Assembly: GCF_003057875.1 (NCBI RefSeq)
Contig: NZ_PYXZ01000005.1
Span: forward strand, 96,690 to 160,689
Reading direction: 5' to 3'
Length of the DNA stretch: 64,000 bases
Source of the DNA: Nocardioides currus
GTDB lineage: Bacteria > Actinomycetota > Actinomycetes > Propionibacteriales > Nocardioidaceae
Positions within the stretch are counted from its first letter, which is position 1. Every line of letters begins with the position of its first letter. Below, piece by piece: positions 8,020 through 15,909 of this stretch. A model generated the notes under the pieces. It did no database searches. It was not told the DNA's origin and worked only from the letters and a program-made list of their open reading frames with translations. Made by a program: the position numbers and the translations under genes.

Positions 8020-8673
8020 ATGCGACCGGGTCCGGTCGGCGGGGTGGCCCTCCTCGGTGCCCTGCTGCTCGGCCTCGCCGGGTGCTCGTCGGGACCGACG
8101 CGGGGCGTCGGCACCACCACCCCGTCAGCGCCCTCGTCGGACCCGGCCTCGTCGGACCCGCCGGCGCAGCGGGCCGCACCGGCCCGCCGGGCCGGTTCGG
8201 TGCTCCCCGAGGCGCCGGTCGCCGCCACCCTGCCGAGCGGGACGGTGGTGCCGGTCCGGGCCGCCTCGACCACCGGCGGCCTGCTCGACGTCCCTCCGGA
8301 CACGCACGTCGCGGCGTGGTGGCGGGGCGGCTCGCGGCTCGGTGACCCGTTCGGCTCGACCCTCCTCGCCGCCCACGTCGACTCGACGACCCAGGGTCTC
8401 GGGCCGTTCGCGGAGCTGCTCGAGGTCGAGCGCGGCGACCGGGTGGTGCTGAGGTCGGCGCACCTGACCCAGGAGTTCGTCGTCCGGTCCCGGCGGCTGG
8501 TGCCACAGGGTCCGCTGGACGACGAGCAGTGGCTGTTCGCGTCGACCGGACCGCACCGGCTGACGATGGTGACCTGCGCCCCGCCGTACGTCAGGGAGGA
8601 CGGCGGCTACCAGAACCTCGCCGTCGTCACCGCCACGCCCGTCGGCGCCCCGTCCGAGGGGGCGGCCCGATGA
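8020..8673 (+). CDS. Class F sortase, lipoprotein-like
   Basis: 217 residues. The start lies 2 bases after the DUF4397 stop; an earlier in-frame ATG at 7957 is inside that gene and was rejected. The N-terminus ends in the lipobox LAGC (Cys22), followed by a Ser/Pro/Ala-rich spacer of about 45 residues. The sortase core has His119 (LAAHVDS), Cys186 (LTMVTCAPPY) and Arg192 (YVRED), the expected His-Cys-Arg triad. The enzyme would cut and re-join sorting signals outside the membrane. A lipid-anchored sortase is unusual; most have a membrane helix. Confidence 0.85.
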   Translation: MRPGPVGGVALLGALLLGLAGCSSGPTRGVGTTTPSAPSSDPASSDPPAQRAAPARRAGSVLPEAPVAATLPSGTVVPVRAASTTGGLLDVPPDTHVAAWWRGGSRLGDPFGSTLLAAHVDSTTQGLGPFAELLEVERGDRVVLRSAHLTQEFVVRSRRLVPQGPLDDEQWLFASTGPHRLTMVTCAPPYVREDGGYQNLAVVTATPVGAPSEGAAR

Positions 8674-9371
8674 GCGCCACGGCGCCCGCGGGCACGTCGC
8701 GCGACATCCGCATGGGGATCCTCGTGCTCGCGGTCGTCCTGGTCGGCGTCGTGCTCGTCGGGCTCGGCGTGCGCTACTGGACCAAGGACTCGCCGCGCGC
8801 CGAGCTCGCGAGCTCCGGCGTCTACTCGGCGTCCCCCGAGGCCCTCTCACCGGGTGAGACCTTCGTCCAGACCGAGGCGATGCCGTCGGGCGACCTCATG
8901 GTCACCCAGTGGATCAGCGCCGACGCCCCCATCGACACCCTCACGCTCTCGCCGTCCTGGCTCGAGGACGCTCCCGCGGTCGTCGCCGACCGGGTGCGCG
9001 TGGTGGCGGACGACGAGCTGGTCGAGGGTGCGAAGCAGGTCACGGACCAGCCCCGGCGCTACCCCTTCCCCGCAGGTGCCTCCCGGGTGCAGATCAGCTA
9101 CCGCCTGGTCGGCGCCGTCGAGTTCAGCGACTCGGCGCGGGGCCGGGCCCTGGCCCGCCTGACGACGCTGGACGTGGGCTACGACCCCGCGTCGACGAAG
9201 GTCACCCACAGCGTCGTCGCGCCAGCGGTGCTCAACCTGGCCTGCTCCGCGCCGACCACCCCTCGGAAGTCCAAGCCGTGTGGCGAGGCGCTGACCGACG
9301 GCGAGTGGCGGGTGGTCCTCGACCGCACCGAGGCGGGCGAGCGGGTGATGGCCCAGCTGACGCTGGGGTGA
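8670..9371 (+). CDS. Bitopic membrane protein of unknown function
   Basis: 233 residues from ATG 8670, overlapping the sortase stop by ATGA. After 14 polar residues there is one membrane helix (MGILVLAVVLVGVVLVGLGV), then about 200 extracytoplasmic residues rich in beta-type sequence, with two Cys (NLACSAP and SKPCGEAL) that may form a disulfide. No known domain is recognised. It shares an operon with the DUF4397 protein and the sortase and probably works with them at the cell surface. Confidence 0.7.
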   Translation: MSATAPAGTSRDIRMGILVLAVVLVGVVLVGLGVRYWTKDSPRAELASSGVYSASPEALSPGETFVQTEAMPSGDLMVTQWISADAPIDTLTLSPSWLEDAPAVVADRVRVVADDELVEGAKQVTDQPRRYPFPAGASRVQISYRLVGAVEFSDSARGRALARLTTLDVGYDPASTKVTHSVVAPAVLNLACSAPTTPRKSKPCGEALTDGEWRVVLDRTEAGERVMAQLTLG

Positions 9372-9377
9372 GTCGAC

Positions 9378-9902
9378 TCAGGCGTGGTCGGGGCGCTGGT
9401 AGCGACCGCGCCGGTGCTGGAGCGGGGCGTCCTCGGCACCGACGACGGCCTCGTCGATCCGGCACGTCACCTCGAGCGACCAGCCGAGCTCGCGCACGTC
9501 GTGGACCACGCACCCGGCCCAGGTCGGCGCGGTGGCCAGCCGCGGCCCGTGGGGGGTCTCGTGCCACTCGTCGGCGGCGAACAGCCCGCCGGGGGCGGGC
9601 ATCTGTCCGGCGAACTTCTCCGCCAGGTCGCGGTGGCCCCACTCGAGCAGCTGCACGACGCAGCGCGCCCCGGGACCGGCCCGCAGCGCCTCGCCCAGGT
9701 CGGAGTCGGGGTCGAGCAGGCCCAGGACGTACGACGGCTCGCTGACCGCGACCAGCCACGACGACACCGTCAGGCCGACCCGGCCACCCCCGGTCCCCGC
9801 CGTCCACAGGGAGACCTGCCCACCGACCCTCCCGCGCAGGCGGCGGGCGGCGTCGCGCTCGCCCTCGGGGGTCGCGAACGGGTGGTCGGAGTGGATCGTC
9901 AT
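9378..9902 (-). CDS. Flavin reductase-like FMN-binding protein
   Basis: 174 residues. The N-terminal half, FATPEGERDAARRLRGRVGG then VGLTVSSWLVAVSEPSYVLGLL, fits the split-barrel flavin reductase (DIM6/NTAB-like) fold, with LTVSS as the FMN-phosphate contact. It could reduce free flavin with NAD(P)H or serve as an FMN-binding oxidoreductase. ATG 9902 overlaps the kinase gene stop (ATGA), so it is the third gene of plsC-kinase-flavin reductase. It converges on the 8670 gene with 6 bases between stops. Confidence 0.75.
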   Translation of the reverse strand: MTIHSDHPFATPEGERDAARRLRGRVGGQVSLWTAGTGGGRVGLTVSSWLVAVSEPSYVLGLLDPDSDLGEALRAGPGARCVVQLLEWGHRDLAEKFAGQMPAPGGLFAADEWHETPHGPRLATAPTWAGCVVHDVRELGWSLEVTCRIDEAVVGAEDAPLQHRRGRYQRPDHA

Positions 9903-11074
9903 GGTCGTGGTCCTGTCGTCGGCCCTGTCGTCGGCACCGCCAGCTCCCACTCGGTGCCGTGCGCCCCGGTGTCGAGGGTCGCCGTGCCGCCGAGGTCGCC
10001 CAGCCGGCCGCGGATCGACTCGCTGACGCCGAGGCGTCCCTCCTCGAGCGCCGACTCGAGCCGTCCCTCGGGGATCCCCGGGCCGTCGTCGCGCACCGAC
10101 ACGACCACCTGGTCGGGCAGGACCTCGAGCAGCACCCAGGCACGGGCGTCGGGCCCGACGTGCGCGGCCACGTTGTCGAGGCACGAGCCCACCGCGGCGG
10201 CGAGCTCGCCGGCCACCTCGCTGGGCAGCGGCACCGGCACGCCGGGCGTGGCGACGTCGACCCGCAGCGCGTGGCGGGTGCCGAGGTCCTCGAGGAGCCC
10301 GGCCAGGTCGCGCTCGGCGGGGGCGGTCGTGACCGTCCCCTGCTGGCGGATCAGCGAGCGCAGCACTCGTTCCTGCTCGCCGGCCAGCCGCGCCAGGTCC
10401 GCGATCTCGGGATCGCCGGAGGCCGCTCCGCGCCGCTGCACGAGGGCGAGCACCTGGAGCACCCCGTCGTGCACGGCGCGCGCGAGCCGCGTGCGCTCCT
10501 CGGCGGCCGCGGCGACACGCTGGGCGCTGTCGCGCTCCGCGGCCATCCGCTGCAGCGACTCGCACATGTAGCCCACGATCGGCCCGCCGATCATCAGCAG
10601 GAAGACGTTGCCGTAGTTGGCCTGGTCGATGCCGTCGCGCAGCACCAGGTCGGTCACCGAGAGCACGGCGGCGGCGACCAGCCCGCCGCGCCAGTGCCAG
10701 TGGACGGCCCACGCGAGCAGCGCGCCCATCACCCAGAAGCCGGGGATGGTGGCGTTGAAGTCGGCCCCCTTGATGACCGGGGTCACCGCGATGGCCGCGA
10801 CCGCGACGGCGAGGTCAAGGGCCATGAAGAGGGGGGTACGCCGCTGGGCGCTCGTCGAGGCCCGGATCGCCCAGCCCGTCCACGCCACCAGCGCGGCGAC
10901 CACCGCGATCCCCGCCCACGGGTGGTCGTAGTTGTCGCGCCGGTAGAGGTTGAGGACGATCACGTTCACCGTGACCACGACCCGCACCAGCGCGAGGGCG
11001 CGGAACAGCCGGTCCTCGACGGCCGTCCCGGCCCGGTCGGCCTCGGCCGCTGCGGCCGGGTCGCGACGGATCAG
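9899..11074 (-). CDS. MacS-like sensor histidine kinase (probable CTG start)
   Basis: About 391 residues. The N-terminal half has around five membrane helices and starts with the block RLFRALALVRVVVTVNVIVL, as in DUF5931 MacS kinases. Next are the dimerisation helix with phospho-acceptor His (RTRLARAVHDGVLQVLALV) and an ATPase domain with DNVAAHVG and VRDDGPGIP. No ATG, GTG or TTG lies upstream of this block in frame without entering plsC. The best start is CTG 11074, overlapping the plsC stop as CTGA, with GAAGAAGG just before it. The fallback GTG 10987 would cut into the first helix. The likely partner is the regulator at 6358. Confidence 0.8.
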   Translation of the reverse strand: MIRRDPAAAAEADRAGTAVEDRLFRALALVRVVVTVNVIVLNLYRRDNYDHPWAGIAVVAALVAWTGWAIRASTSAQRRTPLFMALDLAVAVAAIAVTPVIKGADFNATIPGFWVMGALLAWAVHWHWRGGLVAAAVLSVTDLVLRDGIDQANYGNVFLLMIGGPIVGYMCESLQRMAAERDSAQRVAAAAEERTRLARAVHDGVLQVLALVQRRGAASGDPEIADLARLAGEQERVLRSLIRQQGTVTTAPAERDLAGLLEDLGTRHALRVDVATPGVPVPLPSEVAGELAAAVGSCLDNVAAHVGPDARAWVLLEVLPDQVVVSVRDDGPGIPEGRLESALEEGRLGVSESIRGRLGDLGGTATLDTGAHGTEWELAVPTTGPTTGPRP

Positions 11075-11805
11075 GACGCCTTCTTCGCCGAGGACGTGGC
11101 GTCGGACGGCTCGACCGGCTCCTTGGCCGCCTTGGTGAGCTCCTTGGCCTTCGAGGCGTACATGTCGACGTACTCCTGCTCGGAGAGCCGCATCACCTCG
11201 TACATGATCTCGTCGGTGATCGAGCGCAGGATGTAGCGGTCGTTGGACATGCCCTCGTAGCGGGAGAAGTCGAGCGGCGGGCCGAAGCGCACGACGGGGC
11301 GGGTCCACTGTCCGAAGACCTTGCCGGTGGGGGCGACGACGTCGGTGCCGACGACCGCGCACGGGATGACCGGGGCGCCGCTCTCGAGCGCGAGCCGCGC
11401 GACGCCGGTCTTGCCGCGGTAGAGCTTGCCGTCGTGGCTGCGGGTGCCCTCGGGGTAGATGCCGAAGAGCTCGCCGGCGGCGAGGATCTTCATGGCGGAC
11501 TTCATCGCGCCCTCGGCGGCGTCGGCGCCGGAGCGGTCGATCGGCACCTGCCCGGCGCCGGAGAAGAACTTCTTCTGGAACCAGCCCTTGATGCCCGGCG
11601 TCGTGAAGTACTCCGCCTTCGCCACGAAGGTCACGCGACGGGGCAGCGTGAGCGGCATGAACAGCCAGTCGGCGTAGGACAGGTGGTTGCTCGCCAGGAT
11701 CGCCGGACCCTCGGCCGGCACGTGGTCGACGCCGTAGGCCTTGGGACGGAAGATGACCCGGAGCAGGGGCCCGATCGCGACCCACTTCAAGAACCAATAG
11801 AGCAC
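11071..11805 (-). CDS. plsC: 1-acylglycerol-3-phosphate acyltransferase
   Basis: 244 residues. The catalytic HX4D motif is at 41-46 (NHLSYAD), the EGTRS glycerophosphate motif at 119-123 and the motif IV region is VIPCAVVGTD. It begins with a hydrophobic segment (MLYWFLKWVAIGPLLRVIF) that fits peripheral or monotopic membrane attachment. It should transfer an acyl group to lysophosphatidic acid in phospholipid synthesis. The Lys/Ala-rich tail (about 210-244) is extra. GTG 11805 has a -10 box 6 bases upstream. First gene of a three-gene operon. Confidence 0.88.
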   Translation of the reverse strand: MLYWFLKWVAIGPLLRVIFRPKAYGVDHVPAEGPAILASNHLSYADWLFMPLTLPRRVTFVAKAEYFTTPGIKGWFQKKFFSGAGQVPIDRSGADAAEGAMKSAMKILAAGELFGIYPEGTRSHDGKLYRGKTGVARLALESGAPVIPCAVVGTDVVAPTGKVFGQWTRPVVRFGPPLDFSRYEGMSNDRYILRSITDEIMYEVMRLSEQEYVDMYASKAKELTKAAKEPVEPSDATSSAKKAS

Positions 11806-11811
11806 GGGGTG

Positions 11812-11817
11812 AGCCTA
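11812..11817 (-). promoter_or_regulatory. -10 box, leaderless plsC operon
   Basis: TAGGCT on the minus strand, 6 bases before GTG 11805. It supports the GTG start. Confidence 0.58.
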
Positions 11818-11877
11818 GCCCCCGGGACCGCCCGCGAGTGCCCCTCGACGCAGTGGATCGTGGTGCATGATCTGCGC

Positions 11878-12648
11878 ATGCTGATCAAGCCGACGGCCGA
11901 GCCGTTCTCCGCCACCGCCCGACCCGAGCTCACCGACGGCCGCAGGATCGGCGTGCTGGTCAGCCACGGATTCACCGGCTCCCCCGCGTCGATGCGCCCG
12001 TGGGCCGAGTCGCTGGCCGAGCGGGGCTTCGCCGTCGAGCTGCCGCTGCTGCCCGGGCACGGCACCCGCTGGCAGGAGCTCAACAAGGTCGGGTGGAGCG
12101 AGTGGTACGCCGCCCTCACGGCGTCCTTCGACAAGCTGCTCGCCGAGAACGACGCCGTGGCCGTGTGCGGGCTGTCCCTCGGAGGCGCCCTGGTGCTGCG
12201 GCTCGCCGCCGACCGGCCCGAGGACGTGGCGGGGGTCGTGGTGGTCAACCCGGCGGTCAACACGACGCGCATGGACGTGAAGGCGCTGCCGGTCCTGCGC
12301 TTCCTCGTCGGGTCCTTCCCCGGCATCGTCAACGACATCAAGAAGCCCGGCGTCGACGAGTTCGGCTACCCGAAGACCCCGCTCAAGGCCGCCTACTCGA
12401 TGATGTGGCACGGCTGGAAGCCGCTGCGCGCCGACCTCGCGAAGATCACCTCGCCGATGCTGCTCTTCAAGTCCGTCGAGGACCACGTCGTCGACGAGAC
12501 GTCGCTGGCGATCATCAAGAAGTCGGTGTCCTCGCGGGAGTTCACGCAGGTCAGCCTGCCGGAGAGCTACCACGTGGCCACGCTCGACAACGACGCGCCG
12601 ACGATCTTCGCCGAGTCGGCCGACTTCATCGCCCGCGTCGCGGGTTGA
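11878..12648 (+). CDS. Alpha/beta hydrolase, carboxylesterase/monoacylglycerol lipase type
   Basis: 256 residues. The oxyanion stretch is GVLVSHGFTGSPASMRPWAE, the nucleophile elbow is CGLSLGGALVLRLA (GxSxG), the acid is in LLFKSVEDHVVD, and the His is in LPESYHVATLDNDA. The order and spacing match Est30-like carboxylesterases. It likely hydrolyses short-chain esters or monoacylglycerols in the cytoplasm. The N-terminus has no signal peptide. It is divergent from plsC with 72 bases between, so the two lipid enzymes may share a control region. Confidence 0.85.
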   Translation: MLIKPTAEPFSATARPELTDGRRIGVLVSHGFTGSPASMRPWAESLAERGFAVELPLLPGHGTRWQELNKVGWSEWYAALTASFDKLLAENDAVAVCGLSLGGALVLRLAADRPEDVAGVVVVNPAVNTTRMDVKALPVLRFLVGSFPGIVNDIKKPGVDEFGYPKTPLKAAYSMMWHGWKPLRADLAKITSPMLLFKSVEDHVVDETSLAIIKKSVSSREFTQVSLPESYHVATLDNDAPTIFAESADFIARVAG

Positions 12649-12658
12649 GCGTTCGGGT

Positions 12659-12664
12659 TACCGT
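12659..12664 (+). promoter_or_regulatory. -10 box, leaderless gene at 12672
   Basis: TACCGT, 7 bases before GTG 12672. It marks the start of the Pro-rich membrane protein. Confidence 0.5.
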
Positions 12665-12671
12665 TCCTGAC

Positions 12672-13121
12672 GTGAGCAGCACCGGCGACCACGAGCGCGC
12701 CCACGACGAGGCCGACCAGGCGGCCTGGCAGTCGATCGTCGACAACTACGGCGACCGGGTCGAGCTCGACGAGCCTTCGGACCCCGCACCCGCCCCGAAG
12801 CCCGCCCCGACGCCCGCACCGACGCCCGAGCCTGCGCCGGTCTCCGAGCCCGTCTTCGAGCGCCCGGCGGCGTACGACGAGGAGCGGTTCGTGCCGCCTC
12901 CCCCGCCGCCGATCCCGCGCCCCGAGCCGAAGCGAGCCGTGGCGTGGGCCGGCCTGTTCGTCGCCCCGCTCCTGGTGCTGGTCGCGTCGGTGCTGAAGTA
13001 CGACCTCGCGCCGCTGGTCGACTACGCGCTGATCGCGTGGTTCGTCGGCGGGTTCGTCTACCTCGTGGCGACCATGTCGAAGACGCCGCGCGACCCCTGG
13101 GACGACGGCTCCCGGGTCTAG
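12672..13121 (+). CDS. Pro-rich two-helix membrane protein
   Basis: 149 residues. An acidic N-terminal part (DHERAHDEADQAAWQSIVDN) is followed by a Pro-Ala repeat linker with runs of APTP/PAPT, then VPPPPPPIP and two membrane helices (VAWAGLFVAPLLVLVASVL and VDYALIAWFVGGFVYLVATM). The tail MSKTPRDPWDDGSRV is polar. The layout, cytoplasmic linker plus small membrane domain, is common in actinobacteria (DUF308-like or unnamed). The function is unknown. Its stop shares the palindrome CTAG with the converging membrane gene. Confidence 0.75.
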   Translation: MSSTGDHERAHDEADQAAWQSIVDNYGDRVELDEPSDPAPAPKPAPTPAPTPEPAPVSEPVFERPAAYDEERFVPPPPPPIPRPEPKRAVAWAGLFVAPLLVLVASVLKYDLAPLVDYALIAWFVGGFVYLVATMSKTPRDPWDDGSRV

Positions 13122-14509
13122 GCGTCCTCGGCCGTCCCCGGCACCGGGTCGTCGTGGGGCCAGGTGACGACGGCCAGGAGCAGCGCGGCGCCGATCAGGA
13201 AGTAGTAGTTGGTGTGCCCCTGCTTCGAGAACAGCACTGTCACGAGCAGGGAGAGCCCGACCCCGAGCGACATCGCGGTGGGACCGGGTCGCGTCCGCAC
13301 GGCCACCAGCGCGGAGACGACGAAGCCGAGCAATGGCGCGGCCGACAGCATCCACGCGGGCAGCGGGCCGACGAGCGTGTCCAGCCCGGGGAGCAGGGAG
13401 ACCGAGTCACGCCGGAACGGCTGCACCAGGTGGAAATCGATGACCGAGTGCACGAACGCCCGCGGGTCCCACACCACGAACGCCCCGACCACGACGCCCC
13501 CGACGAGCGCCGCGGTCCACACGGTGCGCCAGCCGCTGCTGCGTACCACCGTCCACAGGGTCGGGACGTAGGAGACGGCGTACTGCTTCGACGCGAAGAA
13601 GAGCCCCAGGGCGACGCCGGTCGCCCGGTTGCCTCGCACCATCCCCCAGGCGGCGAGCGCGAGGAACATGACCATCACCGGCTCGATCCAGTAGGCGATC
13701 AGCACGGTCGTGGTGAGCGGGTTGACCACGAGCAGGACCGACGCCGCGCGCCCGATCCGGTCCGTGGCGGTGCGCCACGCGAGCACTCCTGCGCCGAGGA
13801 TCGACGCGAGGTGCATCCAGCGCGCGTCCCCGAGCAGGTGGGCCGGGAGGTCGAGCAGCAGGGGCGCCGGCAGGTAGGGGTAGCCGAAGACGATGCGCCC
13901 GTCGACGACGGTGCCGGGTCCGAGGTACTGCGCCGATTCGGCCGCGGTGAAGGGGTTGGGCACGGTGATGCCGTACGGCGAGGAGCCGGACAACGTCGCG
14001 TCGAGGCCGCCCTCGAGGAGCGGGCGGACGTCGATGCGGGTCTCGACCAGGGCCAGGTCCCCGACGGCCAGCAACGCGTACGCCGCCAGCACCACCGCGA
14101 AGGCGAGGTCGGCCCGGCGCCCGCCTGCCCCCACCGCCACCGCGGCCGCAAGGACCAGCACGACGGAGAGGGCGATGGTCGCCGGTGACCCGGAGGTGAC
14201 GAACAGGGACTGGGCCACGGCCATCGCGACGCCGCAGACCAGGCCGAGCACGACGACCCACAGGCCCACCCGGGCGTCGTGGCGGCGGCGCGAACGCGTC
14301 GCCACCAGGAGGAGGCAGCCCACCGCCAGGGCGAGCCCGATCGTGGGGGCGACCAGCTGGGGGCCGATCGGGGCGATCTGGAGCAGGCAGAACAGCGCGG
14401 CGCCGGCCACCAAGGTGCGCAGCACCGGGCCGCCGCCGGACCCGGTCCGGGGCGGGTCGGCCGGGACCACAGCCGGATGGTCGGAGCGTCGAGGCGAGCT
14501 GAGCCTCAC
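13118..14509 (-). CDS. Polytopic membrane protein, paralog 1 of 3 (GT-C/GT87-like)
   Basis: 463 residues from GTG 14509, which overlaps the stop of the next paralog (GTGA). About 10-12 membrane helices. Blocks shared with both neighbours: LLEGGLDATLSGSSPYGIT, FGYPYLPAPLLLDLPAHLLG, NPLTTTVLIAYWIEP, FFASKQYAVS, WDPRAFVHSVIDFHL and FSKQGHTNYYFLIGAALLLA. The topology resembles polyprenyl-phosphate-sugar transferases (GT87/DUF2029), with Asp/Glu in loops. The role as a glycosyltransferase is inference. Last gene of a leftward operon that starts at 20324. Confidence 0.75.
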   Translation of the reverse strand: MRLSSPRRSDHPAVVPADPPRTGSGGGPVLRTLVAGAALFCLLQIAPIGPQLVAPTIGLALAVGCLLLVATRSRRRHDARVGLWVVVLGLVCGVAMAVAQSLFVTSGSPATIALSVVLVLAAAVAVGAGGRRADLAFAVVLAAYALLAVGDLALVETRIDVRPLLEGGLDATLSGSSPYGITVPNPFTAAESAQYLGPGTVVDGRIVFGYPYLPAPLLLDLPAHLLGDARWMHLASILGAGVLAWRTATDRIGRAASVLLVVNPLTTTVLIAYWIEPVMVMFLALAAWGMVRGNRATGVALGLFFASKQYAVSYVPTLWTVVRSSGWRTVWTAALVGGVVVGAFVVWDPRAFVHSVIDFHLVQPFRRDSVSLLPGLDTLVGPLPAWMLSAAPLLGFVVSALVAVRTRPGPTAMSLGVGLSLLVTVLFSKQGHTNYYFLIGAALLLAVVTWPHDDPVPGTAEDA

Positions 14510-15909
14510 GAGGTGGTCCGGGCGGAGATCGGGTCGTCGCGCGGCCAGGTGACGACGGCGAGGAGCAGCGCGGCGCCGGCGAGGAAGTAGTAGTTCATGA
14601 AGGCCTGCTTGGCCAGCAGGATCGTGACCAGCAGGCTGAGCCCGACGCCGAGCGCGAACGCAGTGGCACCACGGTGGGTGCGCCACGCGACGGCGGCGGA
14701 GACGGCGAGGCCCAGCACCGGCGAGAGCATCAGGACGGCGTCGGGCACCGGACCGACGAGCTCCGCCAGCCCCGGGACGAGCGAGATCGAGTCGTCGCGC
14801 GCCGGCTGGAGCAGCAGCCACTCGATCGAGGACCGGACGAAGGCGTGCGGGGCCGTCGCGACGAAGACGCCGATCAGCAGCGCCCCGGTCGCCGCTGCTG
14901 CCCACACCGTCCGCCAGCCGGCGCGCCCGGCGACGCTCCACAGGGACGGCACGAACGACAGGGCGTACTGCTTCGAGGCGAAGAGCAGGCCGAGGGCGAG
15001 CGCCGTCCAGCGGCTCCCCCGCAGCAGCCCCCACAGCACCAGCGCGAGCAGGCAGACCATCAAGGGCTCGACGCAGTAGGCCGTCAGCACCGTGGTCGAG
15101 AGCGGGTTGAGCACCAGGAAGACCGATGCGATCCGGCCGATCCGGTCGGTCGCGAGCCGCCAGCCGAGGCCGCCGGCCGCGACCAGGGCGAGGAGGTGCA
15201 TCCAGCGGACGTCACCCAGCAGGTGCGCCGGTGCGTCGAGGAGGAGCGGGGCCGGCAGGTAGGAGTAGCCGTACATCACACGGCCGTCCTCGATCGAGCC
15301 CGGCGGGTAGAAACGAGCGGCGTCCTGGGCGTCGTACATGTTCGGGATCGTGATGGCGTACGGCGAGTGGCCGGCGAGCATCGCGTCGACCCCGCCCTCG
15401 AGCAGGTGCTGCACGTCGACGACGATGTCGATCGTCGCGAAGTCACCGACCGCCACCGCGGTGAGCACGGTCAGCAGCACCGCGAACCCGACGGTGGCCC
15501 GCCGGCCGGTCGAGGCGAGGGACACGGCGGTCGCCGCCACGAGGACCATGGCCAGGCCGCCACCCACCACCGGCGACGAGCGCAGGAACTCGGACTTCGC
15601 GAGCGTCAGGAAGAGGCCCGCCACCACCCCGACCGACAGGGCCGTGGTGGCGAGCATCGGGTCGTGCGCGGTCCGCCAGCGCAGCGTCACCGCGAGGACG
15701 GCAACCACCGCGAGCACCGCGAGGATCGAGGGACCGAGGAGGAGCGGTCGCCAGGCGACGTACTGGAACATGCAGAACAGTGCGCAGCATGCGACCACGG
15801 TGCGCGCCACGGACCCCCTCGCGCTCCGCGCGGAGGATTCGTCCCGACGGTCGGCGACCGGGCCGACGGCCGTGTCAGCCACGGTGCCGGAGGGGCTCGG
15901 CGAGGTCAC
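14506..15909 (-). CDS. Polytopic membrane protein, paralog 2 of 3 (GT-C/GT87-like)
   Basis: 467 residues with about 10-12 helices, and about half identical by eye to paralog 1. The same blocks occur: LLEGGVDAMLAGHSPYAIT, YGYSYLPAPLLLDAPAHLLG, NPLSTTVLTAYCVEP, LFASKQYALSF and AKQAFMNYYFLAGAALLLA. Two changes stand out: AYWIEP of the other copies is AYCVEP, and SKQGHTNYY is AKQAFMNYY, so a conserved Gly-His pair is lost. If that pair is functional, this copy may be specialised or inactive. Its start overlaps the end of paralog 3 by 35 bases; a GTG nine codons later would shorten the overlap. Confidence 0.75.
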   Translation of the reverse strand: MTSPSPSGTVADTAVGPVADRRDESSARSARGSVARTVVACCALFCMFQYVAWRPLLLGPSILAVLAVVAVLAVTLRWRTAHDPMLATTALSVGVVAGLFLTLAKSEFLRSSPVVGGGLAMVLVAATAVSLASTGRRATVGFAVLLTVLTAVAVGDFATIDIVVDVQHLLEGGVDAMLAGHSPYAITIPNMYDAQDAARFYPPGSIEDGRVMYGYSYLPAPLLLDAPAHLLGDVRWMHLLALVAAGGLGWRLATDRIGRIASVFLVLNPLSTTVLTAYCVEPLMVCLLALVLWGLLRGSRWTALALGLLFASKQYALSFVPSLWSVAGRAGWRTVWAAAATGALLIGVFVATAPHAFVRSSIEWLLLQPARDDSISLVPGLAELVGPVPDAVLMLSPVLGLAVSAAVAWRTHRGATAFALGVGLSLLVTILLAKQAFMNYYFLAGAALLLAVVTWPRDDPISARTTS

